A DNA stretch of 64,000 bases from positions 1-64,000 of the forward strand of contig CAYIOJ010000002.1 of NCBI GenBank assembly GCA_964365025.1, given 5' to 3'. The stretch is from UBA10003 sp964365025 (GTDB lineage Bacteria > Patescibacteriota > Patescibacteriia > Magasanikbacterales > UBA10003). Positions 23,723 to 32,439 of the stretch are shown here, piece by piece. The notes below the pieces were generated by a model. The model was not told the DNA's origin, did no database searches, and saw only the letters and a program-made list of their open reading frames with translations. The first letter of the stretch is position 1. Each line of letters starts with the position of its first letter. The position numbers were made by a program, and so were the translations under genes.

Positions 23723-24244
23723 ATGCCAAAAACACGAGATGAAAAGACACAAATCGTAGCTGATTTGACTAAACTCTTTAAAGAGATGAAATCGGCTGTT
23801 TTTGCCGATTTTAAGGGTTTAAAGGTCAAAAACATCACTGAATTGCGCCGGCTTTGCCAAGGACAAAAAGTTTCCTATGGTCTGGCCAAAAAAACATTAA
23901 TTCGGCTGGCCGCGAAAAACGCCGGTGTGGATTTTAATCCCGACAGCGTTGACGGTTCTTACGCTTTGGCTTTTGGGTTGGAAGACGAGGTCGCGCCGGC
24001 CAAAGTGTTGGCGGATTTTGCCAAAAAGCATGAGGCCTTGAAAATTCTCGGCGGCATTTTGGAGGGCAAGATGGTGGACAAGGTGGTCATTGGCTCCTTG
24101 GCCAAATTGCCAAGCAAGCCGGAACTTCTGGCCAAATTGGTTGGTTCTTTGCAATCACCCATTTCCGGTATGGTCAATGTTTTAGCCGGTAATTTGCGCG
24201 GTTTAGTGCAAGTTCTTAATGCTTACCAAAAATCTAAAGCTTAA
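23723..24244 (+). CDS. rplJ: Ribosomal protein L10
   Basis: A 173-residue stalk-base protein. The N-terminal rRNA-binding part contains KTQIVADLTKLFKEMKSAVF and FKGLKVKNITELRRL. A C-terminal helix that would carry L7/L12 dimers ends at VQVLNAYQKS. ATG 23723 (MPKTRDEK) is chosen; a longer frame to 23627 would start inside the attenuator. rplL follows 11 nt downstream. The usual upstream partners rplK and rplA are not here. Confidence 0.95.
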   Translation: MPKTRDEKTQIVADLTKLFKEMKSAVFADFKGLKVKNITELRRLCQGQKVSYGLAKKTLIRLAAKNAGVDFNPDSVDGSYALAFGLEDEVAPAKVLADFAKKHEALKILGGILEGKMVDKVVIGSLAKLPSKPELLAKLVGSLQSPISGMVNVLAGNLRGLVQVLNAYQKSKA

Positions 24245-24255
24245 TTAAAAAATAT

Positions 24256-24657
24256 ATGTCTGACGAACAAAAAAAAGAAGTGCCTGAAAAATTCAAGGCC
24301 TTAGTTGAACAGATTGAAAAATTGTCTGTTCTTGACCTTGCCGAATTGGTGAAGGTTTTAGAGGAAAAATTCGGCGTTTCCGCCGCCGCGCCAGTCGCAG
24401 TCGCGGCTGTCGGAGCCGGAGCGTCCGCGCCAGCCGAGGAAGAAAAGTCATCCTTCAACGTGGAATTGATTGAAGCCGGCGGCAACAAAATCGCGGTGAT
24501 TAAAGTCATTCGCGAAGTTACCGGTTTGGGTCTGGCCGATGCCAAGGGTTTGGTTGACGGCGCTCCCAAGATGGTTAAAGAGGGTGTGGATAAGGCCACA
24601 GCCGAGTCCATTCAAAAGAAGGTGACTGAAGCCGGCGGTAAGGTGACCTTAAAATAA
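24256..24657 (+). CDS. rplL: Ribosomal protein L7/L12
   Basis: A 133-residue stalk protein. The N-terminal dimerisation helices contain VEQIEKLSVLDLAELVKVLEEKFGV. An Ala-rich hinge of about 30 residues follows, then the globular domain (FNVELIEAGGNKIAVIKVIREVTGLGLADAK) that contacts elongation factors. It is the second gene of the rplJ-rplL operon and ends at a strong terminator. Confidence 0.97.
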   Translation: MSDEQKKEVPEKFKALVEQIEKLSVLDLAELVKVLEEKFGVSAAAPVAVAAVGAGASAPAEEEKSSFNVELIEAGGNKIAVIKVIREVTGLGLADAKGLVDGAPKMVKEGVDKATAESIQKKVTEAGGKVTLK

Positions 24658-24670
24658 TTTTTAAGCAAAT

Positions 24671-24702
24671 ACTAAAAAATTCCTCACGGGGAATTTTTTA
24701 GT
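24671..24702. terminator. Bidirectional terminator between rplL and the convergent gene
   Basis: A 13-bp perfect stem (24671-24683 with 24690-24702), loop TCACGG, with A/T-rich arms that act as a U-tract in both directions. The stop codon of the minus-strand gene (24698-24700) lies within it. Confidence 0.85.
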
Positions 24703-26851
24703 ATTCAATACTTTGTATTTTCATTCCGTTCAACAAGTAGATTGTTTTATTTTTCTCGTTGACGCTTAGATCTTGAAGGTCGGTGAATTCTTCGGCTGTG
24801 TATTGGGCAACCAATTTTTGCGTTTTTTTATTCCAGATAATCACTCGTTTTTGTCCCGGGTCTAGAATAAAGATGTTCTGCGAATCGGGCGAGCTAAAAA
24901 TTTTTACGGCTGAATTTAACTGCGGGTCTAGCGCGGAGAGCGAAAAATTTTGTAAATGGCCGCTGTCCAGTTTTGACACGCTGCCGTAAGGCCTCGCAAT
25001 GTAGATTGATCCATCAATGGCCCAGCCGGTAAGGTCAGACACTGAAATATCTTCTTTGAGCCAACCGGCTCCTTTGGCAAAACCGGTGGTGCTTTCTTTG
25101 TGTTTGGCAATCAGATTATTTTTTACATCCAATGAGTACAGATAAGTATTATAATGGCCAATGAGTTTTATTTCCGAATCAGTCTTGGGCCAGATTATTT
25201 CCAAAGAAGAAAATTCGCCTGTTTTGAGGTCAAATTGCGTCAGTCGGTCTTTGCCATTGAGCAGTAACACTAATCCGTCTTTTTTTACGAATTTATATTT
25301 TAATTCTCCCGCAAGAGGCGAAGTTAAGGCGACTGATGTTTTGCTTTTTGTGTCGTATCGCCAAAGATTAGTATCATTATTGCAGAAAAAGAAAAAAGAT
25401 AATTTGGCGGCGATAAGGTCGGTCGGTTGGCAAGTTAGATTTAGCGCGGACAAATCAGCCGCGAGTGTTGGCACAATCGTTTTCAGGTGGCGGAGCTTAG
25501 CGGCGATAATTTCGGCGTTGACGAGTAAATTTTGCCGCATGGTTCGCCGGTTGGCGGAATTTTGGGGAAATTCAGTTAGGTCATTTTTAATTTCTGTCAG
25601 CAATTTTTCAGCTTGTTCTTCGTCTTTATAGATAATGCTTGATTCGGCTTGGTCTATTTTTTCTTTAATGCCATTCAACAGTTGATTATATTTTTCCTGC
25701 TCCAAACGATTGTTGTTTTGTTGATAACTCCAGCCCACGCTTACGATAAAAATCGCGCCAACGATCAGCGCTCCTAAAAATAAGTAGCGGCGAGTCGGCG
25801 GTAATGCTAGAATTTTGGCGCGTGGGGCTTGCCAGAGTTTTTGGGCCAGCGCGCGCAGGGCGGTGATACCGGCTGTTTTTTTCACTATCGGTTCAGTCGG
25901 CGGCTTGGCCGTTCGGCTGAAAAATTTAATCATTTCACGCCAGGTTTTTTTCATCTGCCCCTGCCAGCCGGTCAGGCGGTTATAGATTTTTGTGATTTTT
26001 TTAATTGTTTCCAAATCCGAATCCTGTTTATTTTTCGTTTTGTTAAAGAATTTTTTGAACATCAGCCAAAGTGAAGGCGACAGGATGTTTTCCGTCTCTT
26101 TTTCTTTATACACTAAGCGGCGGATAGAATTGTCCGGCGTAACGCGTTCGGTGGAAGCGATTTGAATTTGCCTTTGCGCCGATGGCGTTAAAAGATTAAT
26201 AATCAACCCGCCGAAAGAAAGCTGGTTGGCGATTTGATTTAAAGTTTTTTCCAAATAACGGCAGGCGTTTTCCATTGGGCGCGACAAAATAATTTTTTCC
26301 AAGCGGTCAATGGTAATAAAATCAAAAACCGCGCCCGTGCAAAATATAACCAGATTGTCCGGGCTCAAATCACCGGAAACCAGATTAGAGAAAAAAGGCC
26401 CGGCTTCTTTCTGTCTATCTCCGTAAGTTTTAATTAGGTCAAGATGGCGGTATTTTTCGCCGTCTTTAAAAATGATGTAGCCGCTAATGCGGCCATTGAA
26501 AGTAAATTGTAATTGATTATTTTTTATGCCGCCAAAAATAAAATTCAATTCGTTTAATTCATCGGGTTTAAGCATTTGGCCGATCAGACGGTTGGCCCAC
26601 TCCAAATTGTGTTCAAAAGCGTTGTCCGGGTTGTCTTTGATTTCTTCCTCATAGTGACGAAGCATTTGATTGATGAGAATCGGCATTGTTTCTCTAAGAT
26701 GGGGCGTCGGATGATATTCCACCATGGCGAAAAGACGGCTCATCGGCAGATTGTGCTTGGGCGGCGGCGCCAAAGACAAAAGTACGCGCGAATGGTCTTT
26801 GAGCGACGACTGGGTGAGGAAGGTATTTAGTTCAGTGGAATTAATTGGCAT
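24698..26851 (-). CDS. PP2C-like phosphatase domain, membrane segment and beta-propeller-like domain
   Basis: A 717-residue protein. Residues about 1-260 resemble a degenerate PPM/PP2C-like domain (RHLDLIKTYGDRQ, then NLVSGDLSPDNLVIFCTGAVFDFI), but several metal-binding Asp seem altered. Transmembrane helix near 355-375 (RRYLFLGALIVGAIFIVSV). A coiled segment follows, then repeats with short hydrophobic strands typical of a beta-propeller. Likely a surface sensor or scaffold; catalytic activity is uncertain. I start at ATG 26851 because a TTGATA-N18-TATAAT promoter ends 2 nt before the other ATG (26884), which would lie upstream of transcription. Confidence 0.65.
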   Translation of the reverse strand: MPINSTELNTFLTQSSLKDHSRVLLSLAPPPKHNLPMSRLFAMVEYHPTPHLRETMPILINQMLRHYEEEIKDNPDNAFEHNLEWANRLIGQMLKPDELNELNFIFGGIKNNQLQFTFNGRISGYIIFKDGEKYRHLDLIKTYGDRQKEAGPFFSNLVSGDLSPDNLVIFCTGAVFDFITIDRLEKIILSRPMENACRYLEKTLNQIANQLSFGGLIINLLTPSAQRQIQIASTERVTPDNSIRRLVYKEKETENILSPSLWLMFKKFFNKTKNKQDSDLETIKKITKIYNRLTGWQGQMKKTWREMIKFFSRTAKPPTEPIVKKTAGITALRALAQKLWQAPRAKILALPPTRRYLFLGALIVGAIFIVSVGWSYQQNNNRLEQEKYNQLLNGIKEKIDQAESSIIYKDEEQAEKLLTEIKNDLTEFPQNSANRRTMRQNLLVNAEIIAAKLRHLKTIVPTLAADLSALNLTCQPTDLIAAKLSFFFFCNNDTNLWRYDTKSKTSVALTSPLAGELKYKFVKKDGLVLLLNGKDRLTQFDLKTGEFSSLEIIWPKTDSEIKLIGHYNTYLYSLDVKNNLIAKHKESTTGFAKGAGWLKEDISVSDLTGWAIDGSIYIARPYGSVSKLDSGHLQNFSLSALDPQLNSAVKIFSSPDSQNIFILDPGQKRVIIWNKKTQKLVAQYTAEEFTDLQDLSVNEKNKTIYLLNGMKIQSIEY

Positions 26852-26940
26852 AAACAAAGCGGCGTTTGACTGCGCACCTTGCATAAATTATACTATAAGA
26901 AAGACATTATTATCAAATTTTGTTAATTTTAATCTTAAAT

Positions 26941-27561
26941 ATGCTTGAATACCTTTTTGGTTCAAAGACGCGCCTTAAGCTTTTACGCCTTTTTTTTAAT
27001 CAGCCGGAGCAAAAATTTTTTGTCCGCGAGCTGACGCGGCTGGTCAATACGCAGATTAATTCCGTGCGCCGCGAATTAGTACACTTATTGAACGCCCAGA
27101 TTATTATTCCGGGCGAAGCTGATGAGCCGGCGGCTGAAAAAAAAGACAAAAAGAAGATGGATGGCAAAAGAAAGTATTATTGCTTGAATCCGCGCGGCGT
27201 GATTAATTCCGAGTTGCGAGCGCTTTTGCTCAAGGCCCAATTTTGGGGGGAGAAGCAGTTGATTGAAACGGTAAAGAAGATCGGGCACATTGATTTTTTA
27301 GTTTTGGCCGGCCGTTTTGTCGGCTTGCCTGAAGCGCCTACCGATTTGCTGATTGTTGGCAACTTGGCCAAAAAAGATTTGAGCAAATTGATTCGCGTGT
27401 TTGAAGATGATTTTGGCGGCGAGGTGCGTTATACCGTGATGACGCCAAAAGAATTTTTGTATCGGCGCGATGTGGCTGACAAATTTTTATCGGCTATTTT
27501 TGAAAATAAGCATCTGGTGGCGGTGGATAATCTGCCCACTCCGTACAGTTTGGAAAAATAA
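26941..27561 (+). CDS. Winged-helix protein with nucleotidyltransferase-like domain
   Basis: A 206-residue protein. The N-terminal helix-turn-helix has a YLFGSKTRLKLLRLFF start and FVRELTRLVNTQINSVRRELVHL near 30-55, the wing following a Lys-rich linker. The C-terminal part (FLVLAGRFVGLPEAPTDLLIVG near 120) resembles a minimal nucleotidyltransferase fold, a pairing often seen in archaea and Patescibacteria. It is probably a transcription regulator. ATG 26941 gives the standard start. It is followed by tsaB after 1 nt. Confidence 0.7.
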   Translation: MLEYLFGSKTRLKLLRLFFNQPEQKFFVRELTRLVNTQINSVRRELVHLLNAQIIIPGEADEPAAEKKDKKKMDGKRKYYCLNPRGVINSELRALLLKAQFWGEKQLIETVKKIGHIDFLVLAGRFVGLPEAPTDLLIVGNLAKKDLSKLIRVFEDDFGGEVRYTVMTPKEFLYRRDVADKFLSAIFENKHLVAVDNLPTPYSLEK

Positions 27562-27562
27562 T

Positions 27563-27982
27563 ATGGCCGGATTATTTTTAATAATTGATGTTACTGATTT
27601 TGACAGGCTGGTCATGGCTTTTGGCGGCAGGGGGAAAACTATGCGCAAATCATGGAAAAAACTACCCGGCCGGCATTTGAATATCCTGTTATGTTTGGAT
27701 AAATTTTTAAAGCGAGCCAAGACGAAACTGAAAGATTTGACCGGTTTAGTTTTATTGGAAGGTGGTGGCAGTTTTTCAGGTACGCGTCAGGCCGCGGCGA
27801 TTTTAAACACAATTTGCTTGGTGGAGAAAATTCCCGTTTTGGGATTGGATAAAAGAAAATACGGCGATGATCGGCAAAAAATTACGGAAATTGCGGAAAG
27901 ATATTTCCGCCGGTCCCAAAAGGGTAAATTTATTAAGCCGATTTATAGCGGTGAACCGAATATCACATGTCCGACTATTTGA
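27563..27982 (+). CDS. tsaB: TsaB-like protein, N-terminal domain only
   Basis: A 139-residue protein. GLFLIIDVTD at the start and GLVLLEGGGSFSGTRQAAAILNTI near 72-95 match the ASKHA-type fold of TsaB, whose signature is GPGSFTGxR. TsaB pairs with TsaD and TsaE to make t6A on tRNAs reading ANN codons. Normal TsaB has about 220 residues; this one stops after the first domain. Gly/Pro changes in the signature (GGGSFSGTR) fit a divergent member. It overlaps the next gene by 16 nt. TsaE is at 57.3-57.7 kb. Confidence 0.65.
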   Translation: MAGLFLIIDVTDFDRLVMAFGGRGKTMRKSWKKLPGRHLNILLCLDKFLKRAKTKLKDLTGLVLLEGGGSFSGTRQAAAILNTICLVEKIPVLGLDKRKYGDDRQKITEIAERYFRRSQKGKFIKPIYSGEPNITCPTI

Positions 27983-29448
27983 AATATCGTTTTTTGGAAA
28001 TTATTCCAGGTTTCATGGTCTGGTTTACTTTGATAATGTCCGTGGTTTTGTCGTTTATAAAACCGCTGTGGCTCATGTATTTTGTGATTGTGTTTGACCT
28101 GTATTGGTTTTTCCGCGTCAGTTATTTTATTTTTTATCTTTTTATTTCCGGTTGGCGTTTGAATCGCATCAAAAAAATTGACTGGCTGGCCAAATTGCGC
28201 CAGGAAATTTTCGGCTGGGAAAATAAATATCATTTGATTTTTTTGCCCACGGCTAACGAACCGCTGAAAGTGATTGAGGGCACTTTTAAAGCGTTGACCG
28301 AGGCCGAGTATCCCTTGGATAAATTTATTGTGGTTTTATGCGGCGAAGAGCGTGGCGGCAAAGAAAGATTTTTAAATATCGCTGAAAAAATCAAAAATCA
28401 ATTTGGCGATAAATTTAAAAAATTTATTATCACCGTACACCCGGACGACCTCGTGGGCGAAATCAAAGGCAAGGGGTCAAATTTGAATTATGCCGGACAT
28501 TTGGTTCAAAAAATGATTGACGCCTGGAAAATTCCTTACGACGACATTATTGTCTCCAGTTTTGACATAGATACGCGCGTGCATCCGCAATATTTTGCCT
28601 ATCTGACGCATCTTTATTGCACCGAGTCGAGGCCGACGCACGCTTCGTATCAGCCGGTGGCGCTATACAATAATAACATTTGGCAGAGCAATCCTTTATT
28701 GCGCGTGACGGCTTTTGGCACGACTTTTTGGATTATGACTGAATTGGAGCGGCCGGATCGGCTATTCACCTTTTCCTCGCACAGCATGTCTTTCCGCGCT
28801 TTGGTGGATGTGGGGTTTTGGCAAAAAAACATCGTTACCGAGGATTCGCGTATTTTTTTACAATGTTTCTTGCGCTACAGCGGGGACTATCGCGTGGTGC
28901 CGATGTATTTGCCGGTGTCCATGAACACGGCCGAAGGCGAACATTTTTGGGACAGCGTTAAAAATGTGTACAAGCAACAGCGGCGCTGGGCTTGGGGCGT
29001 GGAGCATTTTCCTTTTATGGTGTGGCATTTCTTGCGGCACAAGCATATTCCTTGGGCGAAAAAAATAAAATATCTTTGGAATTTGGGCGAGGGGATGTAT
29101 TCCTGGGCTTCGGCCCCCATTTTAATTTTTATTCTGGGCCGCTTGCCCTTGTATTTAGCGCCCGAGGCCGTGCGCGGTTCGGCTTTTTATCAAAACACGC
29201 CGTTCACCCTGGAGTCGCTGATGAATTTGGCCATGGCCGGCATTTTGTTTTCCGCCATTTTTAATATTTTGCTTTTGCCCCGGCCGCCCAACTCCAAACC
29301 CTGGAACTATCCAATTATGATTTTGCAATGGATTTTTTTGCCAATCACTTTAATTATTTTCGGCTCTATTCCGGCCATTGACGCGCAGACGCGGCTGATG
29401 CTGGGCCGTTATCTTGGTTTTTATGTCGCCAAAAAGAAAACTGATTAA
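27967..29448 (+). CDS. Membrane glycosyltransferase family 2
   Basis: A 493-residue membrane enzyme. Two N-terminal transmembrane helices (residues about 12-55), a GT2 catalytic domain with FLPTANEP near 92, the DxD-type SSFDIDTR near 199, a TED motif near 298, and the processive-enzyme signature QQRRWAWG near 338. Four C-terminal membrane segments follow. It should polymerise or add sugars at the membrane, with the adjacent DUF4012 protein as a possible partner. The overlap with tsaB implies co-transcription. Confidence 0.88.
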   Translation: MSDYLKYRFLEIIPGFMVWFTLIMSVVLSFIKPLWLMYFVIVFDLYWFFRVSYFIFYLFISGWRLNRIKKIDWLAKLRQEIFGWENKYHLIFLPTANEPLKVIEGTFKALTEAEYPLDKFIVVLCGEERGGKERFLNIAEKIKNQFGDKFKKFIITVHPDDLVGEIKGKGSNLNYAGHLVQKMIDAWKIPYDDIIVSSFDIDTRVHPQYFAYLTHLYCTESRPTHASYQPVALYNNNIWQSNPLLRVTAFGTTFWIMTELERPDRLFTFSSHSMSFRALVDVGFWQKNIVTEDSRIFLQCFLRYSGDYRVVPMYLPVSMNTAEGEHFWDSVKNVYKQQRRWAWGVEHFPFMVWHFLRHKHIPWAKKIKYLWNLGEGMYSWASAPILIFILGRLPLYLAPEAVRGSAFYQNTPFTLESLMNLAMAGILFSAIFNILLLPRPPNSKPWNYPIMILQWIFLPITLIIFGSIPAIDAQTRLMLGRYLGFYVAKKKTD

Positions 29449-30856
29449 AATTTTGTTGTTTGTCATTTTAATTGCCGCGGCCGGCTGGGCGGTAAAATTT
29501 TTTTGGCAGTCAAAAATTAACCTTGGTCCGGCCGCATCGGAAAAAAGCGACAACGGATTGTCTCAAATTTTTAAAAATACATCTGAATTGAAAGAAGCGG
29601 TTTCATTGATGCCTAATTTTTTGGGTTACGACAAACCGCGCACTTATTTGGTTTTGTTTTTAAACAATGCCGAGATTCGGCCGGGCGGCGGATTCATCGG
29701 CAGTTATGCTTTGGTAAAAATAGACAAAGGCAGATTGGCGTTTTTTGCCACCAGCGGTTCGGAAAATTTGGATTGGGCGGCGAGCGATGATTTTAAAGTT
29801 GAGCCGCCGGAAGCGCTGAAAAAATATCTGTATTTGACCAATTGGTATTTTCGCGATGCCAATTGGTCGCCGGATTTTCCGGAAAGCAGCCGCGCCGCGC
29901 TGTGGTTTTATCGGTTTGAGGGCGGCCAAGACGGTTCTAAAATTGACGGGGTCATCGGACTGACTCCGCGCGTAGTTGAAGAATTGGCCAAAATTACCGG
30001 ACCGGTGACAGTGGCTAACAAAGTTTTTAACGCGGAAAATATTATTGATGAATTGCAATATCAAGTGGAGGTCGGATTTTTGAAAGATGACACGCCGCGA
30101 GCGGAGCGCAAGGAACTGGTGGGGGATTTGGGGCGCGAGTTGCTTAAAAAAGTCGCGGATTTGCCGCCGTGGAAATGGGCCGGCATTTATTCAATGGCGC
30201 AAAAGATGTTTGGGGAAAAACAGCTGATGATCTGGAGCGCCAATGATGCCATGGAGGCGGCTTTGGTCAAACAGGGGTGGGCCGGAGAAATTAAAAAAGT
30301 TGCCGGCGATTTTTTAATGGTAGTGGACGCGAATTTATCGGCCTTGAAAACTGATCCCAAGGTTGACCGCTTCATTCGTTATGAAATTAAGCCGGAAGGC
30401 GCGCGGCTGAAAGCTCGGGCAACAATTGCGTATAATCATCATGGGCAATTTGATTGGAAGACCACTCGTTATCGCACCTATACGCGCGTGTATGTTCCAT
30501 TTGGCAGTGAATTAATCAGCTCAAGCGGTTTTGTGGAAAACGATAAAATCAAGAGCAAAGGAAAGATTGAGCCCGTGCCAGCCAAAGTAACCGAGGAATT
30601 GGGCCAGACGGTGTTTGGCGGATTTATTGCCGTGGAACCGGGAGAAAAAGAAACTTTGATTTTAGAGTATTATTTGCCGGAAAAAATCGTTCAGCAAGCC
30701 GCTCGCGGGTTGTATACATTATTTGTTCAAAAGCAATTGGGCAGTGCGGCGTACAAATTGACAGTGGAAGCGAATTTTGGTAAAAAGGACGGGCAGGGAA
30801 ATTTGCGCGCGGAAACGGATTTGAGAGAAGACAGAAGTTTCGACTCGTCATTCTGA
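29423..30856 (+). CDS. DUF4012 membrane-anchored protein
   Basis: A 477-residue protein with an N-terminal anchor (residues about 5-28) and a large extracytoplasmic region. The DUF4012 signature is YLVLFLNNAEIRPGGGFIGSY near 73-93, with later hallmarks DANWSPDFPESS near 150 and GVIGLTPRVVEELAKITGPV near 177. DUF4012 genes commonly sit with polysaccharide synthesis genes; the biochemical role is unknown. It begins inside the 3' end of the glycosyltransferase gene (26-nt overlap), supporting a shared pathway. Confidence 0.88.
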   Translation: MSPKRKLIKILLFVILIAAAGWAVKFFWQSKINLGPAASEKSDNGLSQIFKNTSELKEAVSLMPNFLGYDKPRTYLVLFLNNAEIRPGGGFIGSYALVKIDKGRLAFFATSGSENLDWAASDDFKVEPPEALKKYLYLTNWYFRDANWSPDFPESSRAALWFYRFEGGQDGSKIDGVIGLTPRVVEELAKITGPVTVANKVFNAENIIDELQYQVEVGFLKDDTPRAERKELVGDLGRELLKKVADLPPWKWAGIYSMAQKMFGEKQLMIWSANDAMEAALVKQGWAGEIKKVAGDFLMVVDANLSALKTDPKVDRFIRYEIKPEGARLKARATIAYNHHGQFDWKTTRYRTYTRVYVPFGSELISSSGFVENDKIKSKGKIEPVPAKVTEELGQTVFGGFIAVEPGEKETLILEYYLPEKIVQQAARGLYTLFVQKQLGSAAYKLTVEANFGKKDGQGNLRAETDLREDRSFDSSF

Positions 30857-30878
30857 GCGAAGCGAAGAATCTCTTTAT

Positions 30879-31886
30879 ATGTTCATCAAAAAAATTGCCA
30901 TTGATTTGGGAACCACGAGCGTTCTGGTGCATGTACCCGGACGCGGCGTTGTGATAAATGAACCGTCAGTAGTGGCTATTTCCAGAGACGACCGCAAAAT
31001 TTTGGCAGTGGGCGGCGAAGCCAAAGAAATGCTCGGCCGCACGCCCGAGACAATCATTGCCATGCGGCCGCTTAAAGACGGGGTAATCGCCGATTATCGC
31101 TCCACCGAAGCGATGTTGCGTTATTTTATAAACAAAGCCATTGGCGGATTTAGAATTTTGCGTCCGGAAGTGATGGTGGCGGTGCCGGGCGGCATCACCT
31201 CCACCGAGCGCCGCGCCGTGATTGACGCCACCATTGCCGCCGGCGCCCGCGCCGCCTACATTATTAAGGAGCCGATTGTGGCGGCGATTGGCGCGGACAT
31301 TCCCATTGGCAGTGCGTCGGGACATTTGATAGTGGACATTGGCGGCGGCACGGCCGAGATGGCGGTGATCTCACTAGGCGGCATTGTGACAAGCAAATCA
31401 GTGCGCATTGGCGGCAATCGGCTGGACGCGGCCATTCAGGATTACACACGGCGCAAATACGGCCTGGCTATTGGCGAGCGCACGGCCGAAGAAGTTAAAA
31501 TCGGTATTGGCTCGGCCATGTTTTTGGACAAGAAATTGGAAATGGAAATAAAAGGCCGCGATATGGTTTCCGGTTTGCCGCGCATTTTAAATTTAACTTC
31601 TGATGACATTACTGAAGCCATTCAGCCGGAATTGGAAGGCATGGTTAATTCTTTGAAAGAACTATTATCTGAAACGCCGCCCGAACTCGCGGCTGACGTT
31701 ATGGACAAGGGTATGGTGCTGTCCGGCGGTTCTTCGCAGTTGCGCAACATTGAACAATTATTTTCCAAAGCCACCGGCGTGCCGGCTTTTGTGGCTGATG
31801 AGCCGGTATTTTGCGTGGTCAAAGGTACTGGCATTGCTTTGGAAAATTTGGAATCTTACAAAAGATCAATTTTGGCGACAAGGTAA
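30879..31886 (+). CDS. mreB: Cell-shape protein MreB
   Basis: A 335-residue actin-like ATPase. IAIDLGTTSVLVHVPGRG is at the N-terminus, IKEPIVAAIGADIPI near 130, the phosphate-2 loop LIVDIGGGTAEMAVIS near 150, and MVLSGGSSQLRNI near 280. The length is standard for MreB. It should form membrane-bound filaments guiding cell-wall synthesis. mreC and mreD do not follow. A short repeat (TCATTCTGAGCGAAGCGAAG) sits just upstream of the start. Confidence 0.94.
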   Translation: MFIKKIAIDLGTTSVLVHVPGRGVVINEPSVVAISRDDRKILAVGGEAKEMLGRTPETIIAMRPLKDGVIADYRSTEAMLRYFINKAIGGFRILRPEVMVAVPGGITSTERRAVIDATIAAGARAAYIIKEPIVAAIGADIPIGSASGHLIVDIGGGTAEMAVISLGGIVTSKSVRIGGNRLDAAIQDYTRRKYGLAIGERTAEEVKIGIGSAMFLDKKLEMEIKGRDMVSGLPRILNLTSDDITEAIQPELEGMVNSLKELLSETPPELAADVMDKGMVLSGGSSQLRNIEQLFSKATGVPAFVADEPVFCVVKGTGIALENLESYKRSILATR

Positions 31887-31899
31887 AGGGTTGTCGTTC

Positions 31900-31933
31900 A
31901 AAAAAAAGACCGCCCGAGCCGAAGCCGGGGCGG
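31900..31933 (-). terminator. Terminator of the structured RNA
   Basis: CCGCCC and GGGCGG arms (31910-31915, 31928-31933) with extra inner pairs and a tetraloop region. On the minus strand this is followed by TCTTTTTTTT. Confidence 0.85.
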
Positions 31934-32385
31934 AGGGAGCGGAATCAGTTGCGATTCCGCAGGTTGGTTTGAGTTGCGCCGTTTGCGGGTGCGGCGCCGG
32001 ACTGCGTCACTGCAGACCTTCCTTGTCGCGGTTCTCTCGCGGTTTAAGAGGCTCGAGCGCCCTAGGAGAAGGGCGTCCCCCCCACGAGGTTAGAAACGAG
32101 GTAGCAGCAATCCAGTCCGCACCCGCATTCAGCGACCTTCATGGAAAAAAGCAGCCTATCATGTTTACCGTGCGGTCGCCCCCCGACGAACGCACAGTTA
32201 TGATAGGGCGGGTAATTACTTAACCCGCGCCAGTTCCCGGACACGAACGGTCCGTACTCCGCTTCTTCCTTCTTGGCCGTGAAGGTCGGCCGGTTGAGGA
32301 ATTTCGGCAGGAGTGTCCTGCCGAAATCTAAACGCGCTTTGAGAATACGCTCTCGCCGCGCGCCCAGACCAAGTTTGCGAATATG
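31900..32385 (-). ncRNA. Large GC-rich structured RNA of unknown class (gap 31887-32439)
   Basis: The 553-bp space between mreB and the next gene is much GC-richer than its surroundings and holds no convincing protein frame. On the minus strand it has a promoter (TTGACA near 32420-32415), a terminator (31933-31910 stem, then eight T) and many strong local stems: a perfect 12-bp hairpin (32301-32312 with 32316-32327), 31939-31946 with 31953-31960, 31976-31981 with 31992-31997, 32057-32062 with 32071-32076, plus several more. I looked for and did not find the RNase P core motif GAGGAAAGTCC, the tmRNA T-arm or tag, or the SRP GGAAGCAG loop. Existence is well supported; identity is open. Confidence 0.65.
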
Positions 32386-32439
32386 GCTTATGCTACCATA
32401 AATTGACTGTGATTGTCAATAAATAAGCTGTGAATATCT

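Noticed and set aside
31750..32223. Plus-strand protein downstream of mreB
   Set aside because: The frame overlaps mreB and then reads through RNA stems; its composition (Gly, Cys, Arg, Ser) is not protein-like.
31900..32385. RNase P or tmRNA as the identity of the structured RNA
   Set aside because: Short matches to E. coli RNase P RNA exist (CACGGTAAAC and TAGGCTGCTT in order), but the universal core motif is missing and flanking bases do not fit. No T-arm or tag-like frame supports tmRNA. Left unassigned.
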